A stretch of 64,000 nt of DNA, taken from positions 16,430,001 to 16,494,000 of the forward strand of contig OU612073.1 in the NCBI GenBank assembly GCA_914767715.1. The letters are read 5' to 3'. The DNA comes from Membranipora membranacea. Lineage: Eukaryota > Bryozoa > Gymnolaemata > Cheilostomatida > Membraniporidae. The stretch's first letter is position 1. Every line of letters starts with the position of its first letter. The translations under genes were made by a program, and so were the position numbers. Below the pieces are notes generated by a model that was not told the DNA's origin, searched no databases, and worked only from the letters and a program-made list of their open reading frames with translations. Positions 34,611 through 48,070 of the stretch are shown here, in pieces.

Positions 34611-36376
34611 TCCTGGCTAACCTTTTTAAAGATTAACTTACTCCGCCCAAGACTGTTTTGCTTTCAATCAGATCACCTTCATATTTGCAAAGGTCAATTT
34701 GAAACACACATTGAACTTTTTGACTGATAAAGTTTGTTTCAGGATTCAGAATTTGATCAGGCGAGATAACATACACACATTACAGCAAATCATCAATCAG
34801 GTTATATTATTTAGACAAAATATAACATTTATTTTAATTATGTTATACATCTATGCAATCACATAATGCCAAAACCTGCAGACGAATGGTCGGATCAGCA
34901 AAATAGAGGTTAGACTTTGCTGGGACAGACTGACACAGAAGTGAGTAACAAAGTAAAATTGGACATAGTTCTACCAGTCAGCAGTATCACAACAAGGATA
35001 GTTGATCAAAAACATAAATAGGGAGGAGGTTTTCTCAAAGTGATTCGTTTGAGGAGAATGATACATAATACATTGTTAGATACACCATAATTATCTTAAC
35101 TATCTTTATCACCAGGGACCTGCTAATTCATGTGATCAATTCGCTATAGCAGTATGATACCTCTGATATCGGGTTATCTCTATTGGTCAGAGAATTCTCA
35201 TTCACGAACCAATACAGCTTACATACAGAAGAGTTTTGGTTGTAGCTGAAAGCCTTACACTGCCCACGCTGTTTAGTGCAGAAGTATGAACATATCTCAG
35301 GCGTCCTCACCATGTACTCCTTGATCATTGAACCACCACAATCTCCAAGCATAAGTCTTTCATATCTCCTATGGTTCTTATGAGGAACCTTCGCAACTGT
35401 GATAATAATAATGCTGTCTTACTTTATTGTTTACAACGCAAATATGTGACTATCAAAAACCTTTAAACTGAATGTATCAATTTTGGCTTGATTAGATTTA
35501 AAGAAATTGCTAAGTAAAATCAGACTTACTAGTCTTATATACACTATTTCTTTCGTTGCCTCCACATATCTGATATTTATCCCCTGAGCATTTGAATAAG
35601 CAAAGGTTTTCTCTCAGTGCTAGCCCACTTAGACCACTGGTTTGGGGCTCAGGGTTTCAGGGCTTCAGGCTCAATCAAAGCTGCCAACCCTGCATATCCA
35701 ATTCAGTGGTTACTACTGTTCACTAGTGATCAGTGTTTAATATCCATGAACCACTTGCATTGCGCAATACAACAAAGAAAATTTTGCTTTTTGTCAAATC
35801 TCTGAAATACGCCCACAATCATTAAAATCTTAACGCACTGGCATTATTGTAATTAGAATAATTTATAATTAGACACAATTTCTTCGATCCCCTGGACTTT
35901 GAATTAAGTGAATTACATTGAAGAATTTTCTTGAATCGTCATGGACAAGAGTTACAGTGACATCCGATGATGAACATGTCAAGATAACAGTGATTTTCAC
36001 TGCTTACAATGAGTACTTAAATTAGACCTGGAACCAGTACTAGTACTTTGCAAGGCAGTATGTAGGAGCAACACATGGTCCATCAAAGTTTTGTGTCTGA
36101 AAGGCATGACTCACCATGTGAGCTGCAATGAAAAAGGCACATTGGGATAGTCATCAGATACAGATCGCCTATTGTGACATTATTAGACTAGAACTGATAA
36201 GATCAGAGACCACCGAAGAGAAGCAAAACTCTTTGGCTCAGTTGGACAGATCGCTGGTCAGGGTGATGTTCGATCAATTCCGATTCATTTATCTGTATTC
36301 AGAGTTGCTCCCCCGTCTATTGGAGGGAAAACAACTCCAAATATAGGCAAATGCATCAAAGTTGTTCTAGCTAGAG

Positions 36377-37120
36377 CATGGGTGGGCAACCGTTTTCTAA
36401 ACAAGGCCACATTTTACACAGACTCCACACAAAAGGGCGCAACATATCTTTCAGGTATAAAATTGGAATCGGAGTAACAATTTTGTACAAACTAAAACAG
36501 ATTTATGTGAAAAAGCTGTGGTTTGTTGCAAGGAACTTCAGCTCATCAGAAATACTAATCTAATTTAAAGAATCATGTGAAGTTTGGTGGTGTGATGTTT
36601 GATTTGGCTGGGTACATGACTGTATCCCAATTTTGCATGTGTATGGAAAAGGGCAGGGTGGGTGTGGGAGGGGTGCTGTAGCGCTCCTCCGCAATGGGGA
36701 AGTTTTTTGCGAATGCTTGTAAAATAAGATGCAATCTGGAACATTTCAGCCATAAAGCAGGAGCATTTGTAACATGAAAACTTGTTAATGCTTATCTGCA
36801 TTTCTTATTCAAAGTGACAGATTTGGTAAACAAAATACGTTCTGGGTTATTTTGAAAATAAAGCACTTGAAAAAGGAGTTAACACCAAAAGCATAGAAGA
36901 TGATTATGTCTAGAAACGGCTTTGGAGGCTGCATGCTTAATGCTGAATGGCCTCTATTTTTAAATATATTGTGCCTACATGCTTGAATATCAAGAATACA
37001 AAATGCGAAATGTGAATCGAAATTAATGTGTATTAAATTTTTTAAGCATAAGGCCACAATCAGCCCGCAAAAGATTGTTCATTAGGCCGCACTGGGAAAA
37101 ATGCCACAGGTTGCCGACAG
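36377..37120. mobile_element. hAT-like non-autonomous element (tentative)
   Basis: The left end, catgggtgggcaacc followed by aaacaaggccac, and the right end, ggccgcactgg...gccacaggttgccgac, form an imperfect terminal inverted repeat around GGGCAACC. The gcaacc...ggccac composition is typical of non-autonomous hAT elements. It lies inside the ~2 kb that splits the WSC exon of unit S. No TSD was fixed and there is no transposase. Confidence 0.4.
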
Positions 37121-37847
37121 CTGATTTAGAGTTATGCAGGACTTTTACTTCTACCCAATAGGAATGAGCGGTGTAAAATTCTAAATTCTGATAATATCTG
37201 ACAAACACAACTATGTCTGAGAATAAAACCCACAGCCTATTTTGTAGCCATTAGGTAATTGTTACCGAGACATAATTCATCTCATGTCATGGTATACGCG
37301 GCCTGGTTAAAAAAGAACTGTGGCAAGATTTTAACAAATAAAGAATGTCTATGATTGGTGTTACACGTCACAAATACAACCACACATTAAATTGTACAGG
37401 CTATTTTGTCTAGACAAAAAAATTGCGTAATAAGGAGATTTCAATTGCCGCTATCTGAACTAATATGAAAAAGCAATTTAAATGACAAAGATAACGACAG
37501 GTACATGGACAGCTACTATAAGAGAACTGATTAATAGTATAATCTGTGACAAGTTTGCATTAATGAATGAAAATAATTAAGATATCATAGCTGCTGTTAT
37601 TTAAACTCACATGGGAGAAGTGTAATTATAGCAATGAGTAAAGCAGATTATATGACAATTATCTTATACAATAACAAAATAATCTTAACTCCCACTCCTA
37701 GGAGCACAGAGTTCAACAAAGGGTATATCTTTGAGCAAATTTTAACCGTTGATATTGTTATCAAAGCAGATTTTACACATTTTACCCAGGCACTTAGGCT
37801 TTATTAAGTTGCTCTGATGAGTGATTGAGGATTGCACATAGACAAAA

Positions 37848-37907
37848 CATTTTTATGCAATCCCATAGACATAGACAAAACTATGTCTATGGGATTGAAT
37901 AAAAATG
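37848..37907. repeat. 60-bp near-perfect hairpin
   Basis: Arms 37848-37874 and 37881-37907 are complementary at 26 of 27 positions, with a 6-nt loop (acaaaa). The arm core is caatcccatagacatag. It lies in the insertion-rich region of unit S. It may be a tiny palindromic MITE or a transcribed hairpin; no further support is seen. Confidence 0.7.
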
Positions 37908-39756
37908 GCTAGAAAAGCCAAAAACCCTGTGCTGGCTGTTGCAAGTTTTCTATGTCATAGCATCAACTGCTGTTTTTCATACTGCTCCCAAAGAGAAGAT
38001 CAGGTATGAGTCTAGTTAACTTGACAATAATTGAGGATGGATGGGCAAAACTGTAGGTGTTTATTGTGTGCAAAAATAGGGCTCAGCTGCCACATAAGTT
38101 GTCAGGAGTCCCCTATGAGAACTGCTTCATGGGCATTGCCTTAATACCACCTCAAATACCCCTAGAATTAGCGTCATCTTTGAAACAGCCCAGGTACCTG
38201 CCATGTACTGTGACCTGGTTTGCAGTAACATCTATAAATAATAAGGGATTTCATCAAGGAAATAACATAGAGCGAGATAATTTGAAATTGGTCTCAACTT
38301 GTGTTCACAGAAAATACAAGAAAATCGGAGTAGGGGAATAAAGCAATTCAATGAATTCAGAGAAAGAAAAAGGTCTAGTAGAGGTTGCAATAAATGTTTC
38401 GACGAGTATAAGAATGGTTATTTTTGTGATTTGCAGAACATTTATTTTTTAAATAGAAATCCCAACATCCTGCTCAAACCTGTGATGAGATCTGTCTATC
38501 TTGAATGAAACACAGCATAACATCTATTGTGCCATGATCCCGACTCAATATCGCAATATTATTAAGCCAGAACCTAAACAATTCTCAAATATCTCACACC
38601 TCCATTGGAGACCATTTACTGTAATTGTGGTCTTGTTTATCATTTTACAAAAATGTTTACACTGATGATGAAAACGAAACTCTTGTATAATATTATACAT
38701 GTTTTGAAATATCAAACACCATCTAGCAAAAACAAAAGTACTTACATGACTCAGTTATTTAAAGTCAAAAATGCTCAGCTGTAGTTATCTCCTCCTTACT
38801 TTTCCAAAAGCTATCTCCATCCTACAGATGTTAATTCAGAATAACCACATTTGGTCACCTGGATCGTTAGTCAATCAGCTAACTATTCATTTATCTTTAT
38901 CTGCAAAAAACTCCAAATCTGACAAAAAATCTCCAGGTTCGTGTTTTTCTGCTTGGGCAGAATTACATTCCGACATGGTAACTCACAGAGATCTGGTTTT
39001 TTTTGGAGCATCAATTCATCACATTATCTAAACGAGCTTTTGAGGGCATGTTTGAAATAATTTTTTAACATATTTAAAATTGCGATTTACTTTTTCATTA
39101 CGGTGTTTATTTCATCCATCAGTGCAGTGGCAATGTTGCGCAAGGCAGTGCAAAGAGCCTATATATTTGTAGTTTCTATGCCATTGTGTACAGTTTCAAA
39201 CAAATTCTAATTGCCTTTTACCAAAGGAGTGGAGCAATTTATAAATGACAATGGAGATGCTATACTGAACTTAAACAAAAGAATATTTCTGTTGGTTGAT
39301 ATAACTTTTCAGTATAGATTGTGGCGACCCATCAGTCACCCATCAAATTCTATCAGAATGACTATAGACCTCAAAATAATTAATATTATTAATATTTTGA
39401 AACATGGTTTGGATTTGGCTTTTTCAGTGGATACTGTTCAATGATAGCATTTTCAAAATACACCCAAATGTTTGAGCTTAAATTTTACTCGAATGTCATC
39501 CCAATATTTTTATTATTGAGAAACACTAATGTAACTATGCTGGATGCGTATAGGATTATGATAACTGTGTGTCTGGAGGGCTCACCCTTAATAACACACA
39601 TGATATTCTATGTGAAATATTCTGCTGCATTTTCAGTGAGCTGGTATCTTTATGGTCAACCATGGTGTATTTATCACCACTTAGGAATTGCGGTCCTGAA
39701 ATAACCATTGACAGCATTCATGTTGCGGTTGAATTTGTACATTTTTTTAAAAATCG

Positions 39757-40240
39757 TGCCCTGGGCCTGCATCTATACTGTAACAAATTATAATGTTGTT
39801 ACTTTTGAGGATTCGGTTAGCCAAACAGGTGGCCTGCCTCAAGAAACAATAAATCTGAGATGGCCTCCAAACAAAATTGGAAGCAATTCTTCAAGCAGTG
39901 CATTGAAACGATCCAAGTACAATTGAGACCTAAGCTGGATGAACATATCAGTTAGAGCAATTACAGACATTGTCTTCACAGAGTAAATTTTCTAATCCCT
40001 CAAGAAAATCTTATTTGTAAACAACCAGTTGTATTGCAGTCTCTGTGTTTCATTACAGGGAAAGAATTTGTTACTGTTGTGCCTTGTTTATCTTTTCCAA
40101 AGGATTTAAGGGCCATGTAATATAAGAATATCAAAACCTGAGGATTACCTTTGTGTCTCAAGACTTGTTGCTTCTTATGATATTCATGTATTATAGCATT
40201 ATTACATCAGATTAAAATTGATGGTCGACTTAAATCAGAT
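39757..40240. repeat. Direct repeat, copy 1
   Basis: About 440 bp repeated at 40735-41175 in the same orientation at roughly 90% identity (for example taatccctcaagaaaatctt and acaaccagttgtattgcagt in both). Between the copies are a SINE fragment and unrelated sequence. There is no coding potential. Confidence 0.85.
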
Positions 40241-40252
40241 GTCTTGTCACAA

Positions 40253-40385
40253 GCAACATCCTGGAGCATAGGCGGCAAAATTTGCTGCCTTAGTGGCCAG
40301 GCCGCAATATCTGCACCAGGTTGCTCTCTGTTTGCAGGCAGGTCGGAGCACACCTGGGTGCCTACCAAAGCCCAGTGCTAGATAA
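40253..40385 (-). mobile_element. SINE 3' body fragment
   Basis: Matches the body and tail of the SINE at 33790-33996 (ggcaggtcggagcacacctgg and a gctgcctta-type tail) but lacks the tRNA-like head, so it is 5'-truncated. Confidence 0.65.
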
Positions 40386-40734
40386 TTTGTAATTCCTGCT
40401 CAGTCCAAATATATTTTCCAACCAGTATTCCAAGCCCGAAACCCCAGTTCTGATTTAGCCCATATTGAGTGCCCCGTTTTCTTATACCAATTTTATTGCA
40501 TCTAAAATATCATATCATATTATGTTGAATCAATAGGCTCTAGTGGCTGGCTACTCATATATTTACACTTTCGCAATCGACCATGACACCTTGTCGATAT
40601 TCAATTATCCACACTCTCTTTACTCAACAAAAACATGGTCCATGCTTCTAAAAGTTACACAAGGTTGCGATCACTTCACTCTTGGCTAGCCGGGTAAACC
40701 TTCTTCCGGGAGTCATTGCACAATCAAGTAGAGG

Positions 40735-41175
40735 GTGCCCTGGGACTGCATCTATACTGCAGCAAGTTATAATGTTGTTACCTTTGAGGATTCGGCTAGC
40801 CAAACAGGTGGGCTGCCTCAATAAACAACAAATCTGAGATGGCCTCCAAACAAAGTTGAAAGCAATTCTCCACGCGGTGCATTGAAACGATCCAAGTACA
40901 ATTGAGACCTAAGCTGGATGAAGATATCAGTTAGAGCAATTACAGACATTATATTCTCAGAGTAAATTTTCTAATCCCTCAAGAAAATCTTATTTGTAAA
41001 CAACCAGTTGTATTGCAGTCTCTGTGTTTCATTACAAGTAAAGACTTCGTTACTGTTGTGCCTTGTTTATCTTTTCCAAAGGATTTATAGGCAGTGTCAT
41101 ATTAGAATATCAAATATCTGAGGATAACCTTTGTTTCTCAAGACTGATTAAAATTGAAGGTTGATTTAAACAATG
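40735..41175. repeat. Direct repeat, copy 2
   Basis: Partner of 39757-40240. The copies differ by scattered substitutions and one short gap near the right end. Confidence 0.85.
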
Positions 41176-42210
41176 AAGGTGTAATTTAAGCATAAAACAT
41201 CAAGTCTAATTGTGGAGTATGGCTGTACAAAGAGAAATTTTTACGGGAGAGCCTGCATATTCTATTTTTTACTGTAATCGAAAACTTTGAATTCAGTTCA
41301 TTCTCCAGAACCCTATAATTGTGACAAATAGATGAAAGGAGTTTTTGGCATCAAGCTTCCCATAACTTTCCCCTTGACACAAAGCTTGCAGGTATCTTGA
41401 CCAAGGAGTAAAAAACTCTTTCCTTGACTATTGTTAAAAAATTTACTCTGAATCCCTTTACTCTGTGAAACAGTCTATCCACATGCTTGGAACTAAAATG
41501 TTTTACACAGATAGATAGATGGGGTGATAACTCTATACTGCAAATGAGCCACCGAATTTCAACAATAAGAGAAGACAACTTCTTAGCCTAAGATTTGCCC
41601 AAATTGACTTTAATGAACTGAGGAGAGGTTGTACAGATTAACTGAAATCCAACAGAGCAACTTTATTTTATATGGCATGGTTGTGCCTCTCTTGAGGCAA
41701 AAGTATATAGTATCATAATTTTCAGAATGCAATTTTATCAAGTATTGATCAAACCAGGAAAATTAAAAAATGCAAAAATATTCCTGATGCTCCTGTTTAT
41801 CGGCGAAAGAAAAAACAATTACCAACCAAAGAGGTTAATATCATGAACTAAAAGATAGACAGTAACACTACACTTGATCATAAGCCTCTCATAATCTTCA
41901 GAGTGAGATCAATGTCACAGGTACACGAGTTGCGCAATGAGAGTGATTCTCCTTAACAACAGAAAAGTTTATATTTGATGGACTGATCACATTTATGAAC
42001 TTTTGACTTCATTGTGAGTTTGTAGCAGTCTCCTTGACATGTTAACCTTCGTGTTTGACTTTTTAAGTTTATTTTTGCAGACCTGTCTTTATTCCCTGAT
42101 TTCACTGACATGTCCCAATTCTTAATTTCTTGTTTATGATGGAATACAGATTGCATGCTTAACCATGTATCGTCAATAAAAGGTACACACAATTAAGAGG
42201 AAACACATGA

Positions 42211-42345
42211 GTAGGATGTTGCTCAGTAGGTTAGAGCTCCAGTCCTCCAGCATGCAAGTGATGAAGGTGCAACCTGACGCAGATTTTGCAGCCTAGCCCG
42301 GAAGGCAATTACTGTTTCGCTGCCCATGCTCCCGTGTGTGGCGTG
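42211..42345 (+). mobile_element. SINE-like copy, plus strand
   Basis: Head gttgctcagtaggttagagc resembles a tRNA A-box region. The tail gcagcctagcccggaaggca followed by tttcgctgcc matches the tail of the SINE at 33790. The middle body is deleted and the B box is degraded. Confidence 0.6.
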
Positions 42346-43703
42346 TGATGTGAAATCAGATTTTCATCAACTTTTTTTTAATCAACACCCACTTGTCACT
42401 GCAATGTTATTTTACTCATTTCAATATTGTTTTTAACAATTTTTTTATAGAGACAGTGTGTGCTGAATGATGAATGTGGTCGATGGCCACTTTTATTTAA
42501 TTAACAAGTATCAGCGGAGCAAAAATATTTCCGAAATATAAAAGACTATTATAGCACAGTTGCCACTACAGCAGAAATCCAATAATGCGTTATTTTGTAT
42601 TATACATGTTTAACTATGGTTATGTAAGTCAGATTGTACATGGCTCAAGGGGTAAAATATTCAGTCTTTAAATGTATCGTATGCCCTCACTGCAAAAAAA
42701 TGTTTCCCAAATATGACAAAGCATTGCATTGGAGTGATCTTTTTCCATGATGTGCCTCTGTTCCGCTCATCAACCATCTTCTCATGGAAAGTTTGAGGAA
42801 AATTTGTACAGAATGTACTACGGACAGAGAGTGACCGGTTCAGGGTCTGAATTATCTAACCAATGCTAGGAATAAATAATAAGAAGAAAATCATATCAAG
42901 ATTGAATTGAGTTTTATTTTTCGATAAGATATCTGTCGAAATATTATAATGATCTCCAATTAGATGAACCAAAGACTTTTTACATAACAAGACATTTAAG
43001 AGTTAGCAGATGGTCTTATCTCATAGCCAAATCCTTACATTTAGTCCAAATATATATGCCAATGAATTGCAGCAGGTAGAATATCTGTTCTGGAATTCTA
43101 GAATTACAGGCAAACAGCACAATTGAGGTGCTCGTCGACAGGCACTGAGTCGAAAAAACAAGCACAACTGTATATGTCCACGGGCCTCAAAGCAGAAAAT
43201 GTATTACTAACATTTGTAGAATCCACTTTTTTTAAAGTATTTCTTTTTTATTCAATTGTACAGTTTGTTCAATTTAGTTCAAAATTGATACAACTGCTGC
43301 TCCTTTCTAGCGCATGTGATTCCACATTTTATGATTTCTTGGGTCAACTGAGCAAAAGAACATTGATCAATACTGCGGGATCTGAGTGTACAAAAACACA
43401 ATAATCACCATTGATAACACAAAGCTACTCGCCACAAATCATGTATCTACTTGGATTGTTTAATGCGAGTGAAGCAATAACTGTGACAGAATTTAGCTTC
43501 CCATAATAATTTAAAAAGAATGCCCGCTCAATATTTACTTCAACTACTTTTACAGAAACTGCTAAAGCAGGAGGAAATCAGATACAAAAGAATTTTCGAT
43601 ACTGGTAAAAGCACACTGCTGCCTTGTATGAAGTTGCTTTCAGTCAGATCTGTCCCTATGTGATGACCATGGAGTAACAAACCTCCTGAGGAGTTCCAGC
43701 ATT

Positions 43704-46700
43704 TTAACTAGAGTTCAGGTTTACAAACCAGAATAAGGTACATGATTGATCTTCTAGGTGGATGCTGAATGCCTTACACTCTGTGTGTTGTTTTGTGCAC
43801 ATATAAGAGCATGTCTCTGTTGATCTGGTAGTGTACTTCATTATTACAGAGCCTCCACACCCACCCATCAGAGCTTTCTCATATCTTACATGAGTAACGG
43901 GCTGGACAATGGTTGAAACTAAAGAAGCGAAATCACAAACAGATGGTATCAACTGATAACTTGACAAGACTAGACAAGATACAAGATACGGGGCATATTG
44001 TATCCATTTTGATGACTCATTTTGGGATATTGAGCAAATATTGCGTGGTCTCTCGTTAATCCCGATGATATATAGTACATCGTTCACTAGAGGGGGTCAA
44101 GGACTGCTTTTGGGTAGCATTCATGCATTTGTTTGAATTTAGTATTTCCACTAGACAGTTTTCTGAGCTCTGATTTAGGCCTCAATTCGGAGTTGTCCTC
44201 TCTCCAGTTTTGTACTTTTAACCCACGCCGCATAGGAAAAACGTGCTGAAAAGAGGATTATCTTGATAACCGCTTATAATAGGATAAAAATTATTTTTGA
44301 CTCAGAATCTGCGGCATTGAAAACTAATATGGTCATAGTCTGGGAAAAGATGTTAGTATTTGGATAGTCAATTATATCATTTTCTGCCTGTTTTGCGGAC
44401 AATTTGGCAAAAAAAATTTTATTATGAGTTTCGTGACTAAAATTAAGATTGATCAACATTCAAGCCTCCAATAATTTGGAAACCCTGTCTCAATGGTGCA
44501 GACTCTGTATCAAAACTCATTTTTATCCTAACATAAGCTGTTTTCAAGATAACACTCTATTCTGAATTAATGATCGAAATTTCACATATTTTCACGGCTT
44601 CACAAAGAAAATGCATTGTATGGCACGACGTAAAAAGTCAATTTAGACTAATCATATATTATAGAAAATTAAATTTCACGATGAACGCAATCTCTTAGTA
44701 TACATTCCACCTGTTTTGGAATTTCTTGCAATTAATTTGACTCCTCCATCTGCATTGACAAAAACAGCTTTTTTTTCTCATTTCCTCCCTAAAATGTCAC
44801 AACATCATCGAATCAAGTTTTTGTTTATGTATCGGATACTTCCGTTTTATCCCGTGAATGACGCAGGTGTAAGAGTGCAAAGAATTTTATTTATCTCCAA
44901 TGATCTGGTAATCACATTATGGGGGAATAGAAAATCCGATAGTGAGCAATAGTGAGCAATTATGAATGGTGACTAGTCGGGATTACATCTAGAATATTGA
45001 TTAGAGCTCTTGGCTAAAAGATGTATCCTTTCCAATGTCTGGGTGACTAGTGACAGTAAATGGTTGGAAAGGTGAAAAGCTTTAAATTGGTGAAAAAGCT
45101 TTCACCATTGTATTGAAAGCGATGACTCAAAGTTAGCAAGAAAGCTTCTTAGATAAAGCAGTAAAAACATCATGAACGCAGTTTTTGAACAATGGTGGGC
45201 TTTGCCAATGCTATAACACCGATTACCAGACCCCTAACGCCAAGCGCAACTCCCACGGTTACAGTTTAGGTATTCATTTTCAGTAGCTCGGCAGCTTTCC
45301 AACGGTATATGATATGTTGATCTTCGGATCGGTCTTTGACATTACCTTAAGACAAGAAACAGCTTTAAAGAATCCAATAATGCCGCAATTTTGGTCTTGA
45401 GTTTACCCTTTGAGCACGTGCAATAACCTAGATAACCTCTCAATTCGTTGTTGTCTTTTAACATGTATTTCAAGTTATGTATGACACAAGGTAACATGCC
45501 CCATGTATTGGGATCGCCAATTGAATATCCCGTGACTCACGCAGTAGAATAATTACCGACCCCTAGCGCCAGCGCAACTTCTATGTTTACACCCCGCAGT
45601 GATGGATATAAACTATACTTTATGCACAAGATCAAGATTGCTTATTTATGACAGTGTAATACCGATCTAATAATATATATATTTAGAGATATCATTGTGT
45701 TTTTTTAAGCGAGGACCGCTAATGAAAATGCACATGAATAAAAACTGATATCTTGGATTGGTGGTATTTGGTGTTTAATTTGTTTGGAAGATGAGCAGAG
45801 GGTGAAACAATAATGTGAAAATGAAATCTATTTGGTTTTTAGCCCCTCCCCCTTGCCCTCTCTATAATGATGGACAGCTATAGTGACCCTTTCATAGCAT
45901 ACTTATTTTCCCTGAAACTTTGTCATGTAAAGCAGTAAACATTGGAATCTCAAGACAAAGATAATGTTATTTATCACATTCAGAGGATAGAAGTGCTACC
46001 ATATTTGGTAAGTATCAAAGAACGTGATTTATTAGATATTCTGTCTACCGCCTGACTAGTTTGGATCAGAACAGCAGATTTCAGTATATCGTCAGTTTTT
46101 TTTCTCTACTCTCGGTCTTTTTGACCACCCTATTTAACAGGCCCCCTTAAGGGTGGCTTGTCAGGGATGGATACCTTATATCATTGCCCGCAATTGCCAG
46201 CTTCTCTTTTCGAAAACGCAGAAGTGTCTATAACTGCATGTGAGCACATATGAGACCTACTGTATTTATGGTCCTGATCTGAACAAAACTGGCTAGGATG
46301 AACGGCTTGCAAACCTGGATCATTTAATCACCACAAGTCCCCACCCATAACTGTCAGACCACTCCTGTCTCCTTTGAGCAGGGACTTTGAGACTCTGCTA
46401 TCAGACAACCAGTCAAACACACCTCAGTAGACAAAATCGTATTGCTTATGAGGAGTGCACGACAGCTTCTGCATACAAAATTTTCTGCACTTACCATTAG
46501 AGAAGCAATAACAAAGACACATGGGGAAAGTCATTTGAAGACTAAACATCATAGTACTAGGCAATGTTCTTGGATCGGCTTCATCTTTGTAACAACCAAT
46601 GTATCTACTCTGTACATCTCTTGCTTCAGCAGACACATCTGTGCAATATAGATAGACACATCAATACAATATAAATATGGTGAGAGAAATAAGGACCATC

Positions 46701-48038
46701 AATTACTACAACCAACCATTAATATTATTGCTGTAAAATGATCAAATCACATTTGTAATAGTATCATCATGTTTGAACCATTTAACAAAAACTTCTACGC
46801 ACATGACTTATGAAAATATTGGATACCATCTATCAACAATAATCGTACTCACATGAGAGAGTGTACAGATTTACTGAAATCCAAAAGAACAGCTTCATGT
46901 GATAAGGCATATTCAAATTAATGTAACCGCTTCAGCTCAGCTTCGGCCTCTCATGTAGCCAAGGAAAGTGATAACGTAATGTTTAGAATGCATTTAGAAC
47001 AAGCATTGATCTAACAAGGTAATATAAATATATGCAGAGTAATTAGTGTAAGAAGATTTACTCCTCAATAATAGGGTTCTGTTATCCTGTATTCTTCAAA
47101 CTTTTGTTTGTAGCCTTTTCCATGTGCAAATATAATTTTCTGTTTTTCATTACCTACTGATTGCATGTTTATTTCGATGTGCACATAATTACAATGAACC
47201 ACATCCATTCCTCTTATCTGCCACTGAAGGTTTTTTTGATTACTTCAATATTGATAAAACAAAGTTAATATGGAGACAGCGGGGACTATGTGATCAATAC
47301 TGTATTAGGGTTGCTTTGATAATATAAGCAAATTACAGCCGAGTTAACACTATATCAAAAATCCAACGATGTGTAATTTTGTTTTATGCGTCATAGTTAT
47401 CTAAGCTTATCTAATTTAGCCTGCACAAGCTCAAGGGGTAAACTCCACACCCTGAAAATCTTCTGTCAGAAAATGTGCCATTTGTCTGCCTAGCTGCTTT
47501 TGTAAACAATTCATTTGTTATTACCTAATCTCTGGATTCATATTTACTTTAACAAATCCGTTATTTTTACCAGACAATCAAGCTTTTAGGCTTATTATCT
47601 TTGTACAAATTATTTCAAAACATCTGATATACACCAAGGCTCTTACAATATTCTTTCATCTTCTTCCTTTGCCACAGCTTGCCAGTTATCTTTCTACGAT
47701 CAATGGCTATATGATACTGGCCCCAGGTTATATTTTTGAGCAGTTTTAATTTCCTATACATTGCTTTCCAATGATAGGCGACATTTCCTGAAACCCGCTA
47801 TCAAATACTTTTTTTTGCAATTTTTCAATTGTGTTCAGTGGCCTTCCACAACACATCAGGTCTTTTAACAACTTGAAGGCATTCAGAAAACACGCATTTA
47901 TCTATTTCATGATAATTTTTTTAAGTAAATTAACACAATGGCATTCTGTTTTTAATCTTATGAAAATCAAGACCATATACTTACAGTAAAGCGGGATATT
48001 CATCAAATAAGAAAACAAGTTGATTAAAGAAGATGCAT
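43704..48038 (-). pseudogene. Unit Y: family gene lacking a WSC half and with early stops
   Basis: PAN exon 43704-43918 (acceptor TAG; RYEKALMGGCGGSVIMKY, ETCSYMCTKQHTECKAF) ends at a premature TAA after VNLNSS; homology continues past it to the family's normal end, so the sixth cysteine is lost. WSC first-half exon 46495-46638 (144 nt, phase 1-1) is intact: RYIGCYKDEADPRTLPST, MTFPMCLCYCFSNG. No WSC second-half exon is found between 44.1 and 46.4 kb. The signal-peptide exon (47985-48038) starts MHLL but has a stop at codon 5. The flank 45.2-47.9 kb is the transposon-free counterpart of 6.2-23.7 kb. Confidence 0.82.
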
Positions 48039-48070
48039 AACCTCACTGAAAGCTCTAAGATTCCGCGACA

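Larger units (their letters stand above)
35128..38231 (-). pseudogene. Unit S: family gene with truncated and split WSC exons
   Basis: PAN exon 35128-35396 is open to TGA, with good acceptor and cysteines (RLMLGDCGGSMIKEYM, EICSYFCTKQRGQCKAFSYN). WSC second-half exon keeps only its 3' part (35530 to about 35635; ENLCLFKCSGDKYQICGGNE); its start is replaced by unrelated DNA beginning with a TTAGGG-like stretch. WSC first-half exon is in two pieces: the start at about 38160-38231 (RYLGCFKDDANSRG, then a stop) and the end at 36115 to about 36186 (LMTIPMCLFHCSSHG with a GTGAGT donor), separated by about 2 kb of inserted DNA. No signal-peptide exon is recognised upstream. Confidence 0.8.
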
